19,287 bases of DNA, taken from NCBI GenBank assembly GCA_037447655.1, contig JBBHKE010000316.1, forward strand, positions 218,001 to 237,287, read 5' to 3'. Of the stretch, positions 17,601 through 19,287 are shown one piece after another. The notes beneath the pieces were generated by a model. It had not been told where the DNA came from and did no database searches. It saw nothing but the letters and a program-made list of their open reading frames with translations. The stretch comes from Zygnema cylindricum. Lineage: Eukaryota; Streptophyta; Zygnematophyceae; Zygnematales; Zygnemataceae. Position numbers and translations under genes: made by a program. Within the stretch, counting starts at the first letter, position 1, and each line of letters begins with the position of its first letter.

Positions 17601-19221
17601 AGGTCTGCGTCCACAAGCGGCCGATTGAAATTGAGCCAGTTATTGTCAAGACTGTTTTTTGTTAACAACAATACTTCTCTGAGAAATCCCTTTCAGAATC
17701 ATTTTCTGATTTCTCGCATGAATATTTCAAAAGTGGCTATAGGAATTGTGTTAGAAAACTCGTTTAAAACGGCTGTTAAGACGAGGATTTAGCAAGGAAA
17801 ACTACACCGCCCATCGTTATTAGAGTTAATAACACTAATTCGGTCGCCACTTCTTTTGGCCAAAAATCACAAAATAGTGTTAACAACACTATTTAAGGAC
17901 GTGGACTACAATCTCTCACGTCCCCTTGCACTACACTAGTATTTTAATTGCCCATTAACACTTCAAAACCCTTAACGCTAATAAAGATGAGCGGTGTAGT
18001 TGTTCCTGAAAGTTTCTGATTTTTTTTTTTTGTTCTGTTCTTTGTAAATCTTAATTTTTTTTTAAGCTTCTTCTGTGATTTGTTAACCTTCCTGTTTTTT
18101 TTTTGCAAACAGGCACATCAAGATGGCCCTTTGTATTATCCTGTGGTGGCCATTGTTTCCTTGGGAGCTTCAGCTGTTATGAATTTCACCGCTCATCCTC
18201 GTTTCAGGTCTCAATTTGAAAACAGTACTCTGGATCCATTTTCATCTGTAAAGTCCGTTGCATGCGACCACAGTCACAACTCCGTTTTGGTAAGAGGAAA
18301 CAACGAGAATGAAAGAAACTCTCATAGCCGAAAAAAACAAGGGACTGAAGTCGAGGAAAGGACACAATCAGGCAATTCTTTTTATATCGAAGGACCTGAG
18401 AGACGTCTCGATCTTGTGAATAACGAAACCTTTACATACAAAGATGAAGAAAAGACTCAAGATTTGAGAAGAGAGGACCAAAGATTTTTGGAGCAGAAGA
18501 ATTGCTTGGATGAGATGGTTCGACTTGAGCCCAGAAGTCTTCTTATTTTTTGTGAACACGCGTATACTGGTGGGTGAATTATTTCAATGTAGACAAATAT
18601 CTTCAGGTTACTGCCTATCTGTTTTTTTCATATGATCGTATGGACTTGATTGTGGCTTTTTTTTTTTTTCTCACTCGATGTTTTTGAGGCTTTCAAGTAC
18701 TTAGCTTGTTTCCACTATGTATTAACCGGTAAAATGATTTTACGTTTTTGGTGATGATGGTTCGCTCTTGTGATGTCTCATTTACACATTTCTCGCTTTG
18801 GGGCAAGACAGACTATTTGCACGGGATCGAGCAAATACCATTCCCTAATGACCAAACCAAGGTATGTCTCTTGGATCTGTCTATAATAAGGTGAGAAGTT
18901 CTTAACCTTTTGTATGAGGTGAATACATGTCTAGTTTGACCTCCTAAGGTTTAAATCTCCAATGTTTACCATTGCATGCCGAGAAGAAACATGTTTGTGC
19001 TACTTTTGACAGATAATGAAATTTGTAACTGGCAACAGGTACCGTCAGGTACTGAAGACAACGATGGCCAGGACAAGATGGTGAAGAAGAAGCAACCTGC
19101 GGATTTTGGTTCACATTTGATCACCGTTAAGAATGATTCAAAGGAGTTAAGTCAGGCTACTAGAGTATCCTTTACATGCAGGGTGGTTAACAAAGCAAAA
19201 AGAGGTTTCTTGCGGCTCTGA
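14506..19221 (+). CDS. ALKBH6: ALKBH6-type Fe(II)/2-oxoglutarate dioxygenase, seven exons
   Basis: AlkB-family dioxygenase; plant ALKBH6 has been linked to methylated RNA binding and ABA/stress responses, but the substrate remains unsettled. Exons: 14506-14619, 15145-15205, 16518-16556, 16974-17086, 18113-18569, 18812-18861, 19039-19221. All introns are GT-AG and phases agree, giving 338 residues. Family marks in order: KWKTVTNRRLQNWGG (~46-60), INHVLVNEY, the iron ligands H111-x-D113 in AHQDGPLYYP, distal H265 in DYLHGIEQ, and R320-VSFTC-R326 for 2-oxoglutarate. Alanine stands where human and Arabidopsis have proline before HxD. About 100 charged residues (~142-242) separate the core strands, far longer than in the ~240-residue homologues; 69 of them may be removed as an exitron. 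The start fits the family N-terminus (LEPF...) and a fair Kozak context. Intact, probably expressed. Confidence 0.93.
15145..15205 (+). CDS. ALKBH6: ALKBH6 exon 2
   Basis: Acceptor CCCACAG, then VYGAPLVKWKTVTNRRLQNW plus the first base of Gly; donor GTGAGT, phase 1. The donor lies in a triplicated 27 bp unit. Confidence 0.93.
15197..15271 (+). repeat. 27 bp tandem triplication over the exon 2 donor
   Basis: TTGGGGTGAGTGACGTGAC at 15201 recurs as TTGGGATGAGGGACGTGAC at 15228 and TTGGGATGAGTGACGTA at 15254 (periods 27 and 26). Only the first has GT at the splice position; the others have AT. Confidence 0.85.
15206..16517 (+). other. ALKBH6 intron 2
   Basis: 1312 bp, AT-rich. It contains two degenerate donor copies at its start and a MITE fragment at 15334-15377. 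No further gene or RNA is seen. Confidence 0.85.
15334..15377 (-). mobile_element. MITE fragment, same family as the intron 4 MITE
   Basis: AATTAGTGTTATCAACTC and what follows, to GCCGTGTAGATAGG, matches the inverse of the left end of the 17796-18006 element over about 44 bp with few differences. The other end was not found, so it is a relic. Confidence 0.65.
16518..16556 (+). CDS. ALKBH6: ALKBH6 exon 3 (39 nt)
   Basis: A small exon found by homology and phase: acceptor ATTGCAG, residues GGIVHEKGLISQP, donor GTATGC, phase 1 on both sides. It is too short to stand out as an ORF. Confidence 0.9.
16732..16940 (+). repeat. ~45 bp tandem repeat in intron 3
   Basis: Units beginning TATTTAGC or TATTTAAC start at 16772, 16803, 16849, 16894 and 16937; the longer ones share GGGAGAATATAGTGATTTCTGTGCT-like text. 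The last unit ends about 35 bp before the exon 4 acceptor. Confidence 0.7.
16974..17086 (+). CDS. ALKBH6: ALKBH6 exon 4
   Basis: Acceptor GATGACAG; residues PGWLRSLTERLDRDIGLF and INHVLVNEYGPGQGIM; donor GTACAG, phase 0. Confidence 0.9.
17087..18112 (+). other. ALKBH6 intron 4
   Basis: 1026 bp. It holds an 8 bp stem ACAGTGGT/ACCACTGT around a 12-base A-rich loop (17138-17165) and a MITE at 17796-18006, and ends in several T-runs of 8-11 before the acceptor. Confidence 0.85.
17796..18006. mobile_element. MITE, 211 bp, in ALKBH6 intron 4
   Basis: The ends are inverted repeats: GGAAAACTACACCGCCCATC on the left and the inverse of GGAACAACTACACCGCTCAT on the right, continuing to TTATTAG, about 28 bp with a few mismatches. 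Inside is a perfect 10 bp stem AAATAGTGTT/AACACTATTT (17872-17894). No target-site duplication could be assigned, so the superfamily is open. Confidence 0.75.
18113..18569 (+). CDS. ALKBH6: ALKBH6 exon 5 (HxD and charged insert)
   Basis: Acceptor GCAAACAG after a T9 tract; starts AHQDGPLYYPVVAIVSLG with the iron ligands; ends EPRSLLIFCEHAYT plus one base, donor GTGGGT. The middle ~100 codons are charged and poor in hydrophobic residues. Confidence 0.92.
18290..18496 (+). other. Candidate exitron in ALKBH6 exon 5
   Basis: GTAAGAGG at 18290 and TTTTTGGAGCAG ending at 18496 bound 207 nt, exactly 69 codons in phase 0 with no stop. Removal would bring the protein to 269 residues, nearer the family's size. 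The segment is purine-rich rather than T-rich, which argues for retention in at least some transcripts. Confidence 0.45.
18812..18861 (+). CDS. ALKBH6: ALKBH6 exon 6 (distal His)
   Basis: Acceptor AAGACAG; joins phase 1 to give DYLHGIEQIPFPNDQTK with the third iron ligand; donor GTATGT. Confidence 0.9.
19039..19221 (+). CDS. ALKBH6: ALKBH6 exon 7 (2OG-binding Arg)
   Basis: Acceptor GGCAACAG; residues 279-338 ending TRVSFTCRVV...FLRL and TGA at 19219-19221. The RVSFTCR motif aligns with RVSLTCR of Arabidopsis ALKBH6. Only 66 bp of 3' sequence follow, with no clear polyadenylation signal. Confidence 0.93.
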   Translation, partial: VPSGTEDNDGQDKMVKKKQPADFGSHLITVKNDSKELSQATRVSFTCRVVNKAKRGFLRL

Positions 19222-19287
19222 TTTTGACTAAATTCCAAATTAATTTCAAACATATTAATTCCGAATTCCAATGGCCAAAATAATTCC

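Noticed and set aside
18080-18112. Starting the exon 5 reading at ATG 18080
   Set aside because: The in-frame ATG lies in the T-rich intron end; homology starts at the HxD motif right after the acceptor AACAG at 18112.

Overview
This looks like a nuclear genomic window from a land plant. The evidence is one intron-bearing gene (GT-AG introns) for a plant-type ALKBH6 protein at the right, a decayed Ty1/copia retrotransposon at the left, plant-style GCGACGAA repeats, MITEs, and a telo-box-like AAACCCTAA. The lineage cannot be fixed from sequence alone. The copia primer site, which matches the anticodon arm of initiator tRNA-Met rather than its 3' end, is unlike most flowering-plant copia elements, so a non-angiosperm such as a bryophyte is possible but is only a guess.

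Positions 50-6842 are retrotransposon. A truncated LTR (50-641) abuts a full element (642-6842) with two ~900 bp LTRs, a primer binding site, a polypurine tract, and a gag-PR-INT-RT-RH coding region in the copia order. That region is broken by about 15 in-frame stops, two frameshifts and two lost catalytic residues. Directly after the 3' LTR lies the 3' part of a pogo/CENP-B-like DDE transposase (6877-7461), itself frameshifted.

Positions 7462-14477 have no gene I can support with confidence. They hold GTAC-dense stretches, an array of hairpin-bearing ~80 bp repeats (8803-9067), an ~83 bp direct repeat with a 16 bp stem (9439-9588), a 67 bp tandem repeat (9698-9895), an (AT)24 microsatellite, a purine-rich tract, a telo-box with a possible orphan first exon (11518-11670), and a self-nested PIF/Harbinger-like element with TTA target duplications (13056-13826).

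Positions 14506-19221 are a complete seven-exon ALKBH6 gene (338 codons as read), an Fe(II)/2-oxoglutarate dioxygenase with HxD...H and Rx5R motifs intact. It carries a 27 bp triplication over the exon 2 splice donor, a ~45 bp tandem repeat in intron 3, two copies of one MITE family in introns 2 and 4, and an in-frame 207 nt GT...AG segment in exon 5 that looks like an exitron. It is the only gene here that appears functional; everything else is mobile or repeat DNA.
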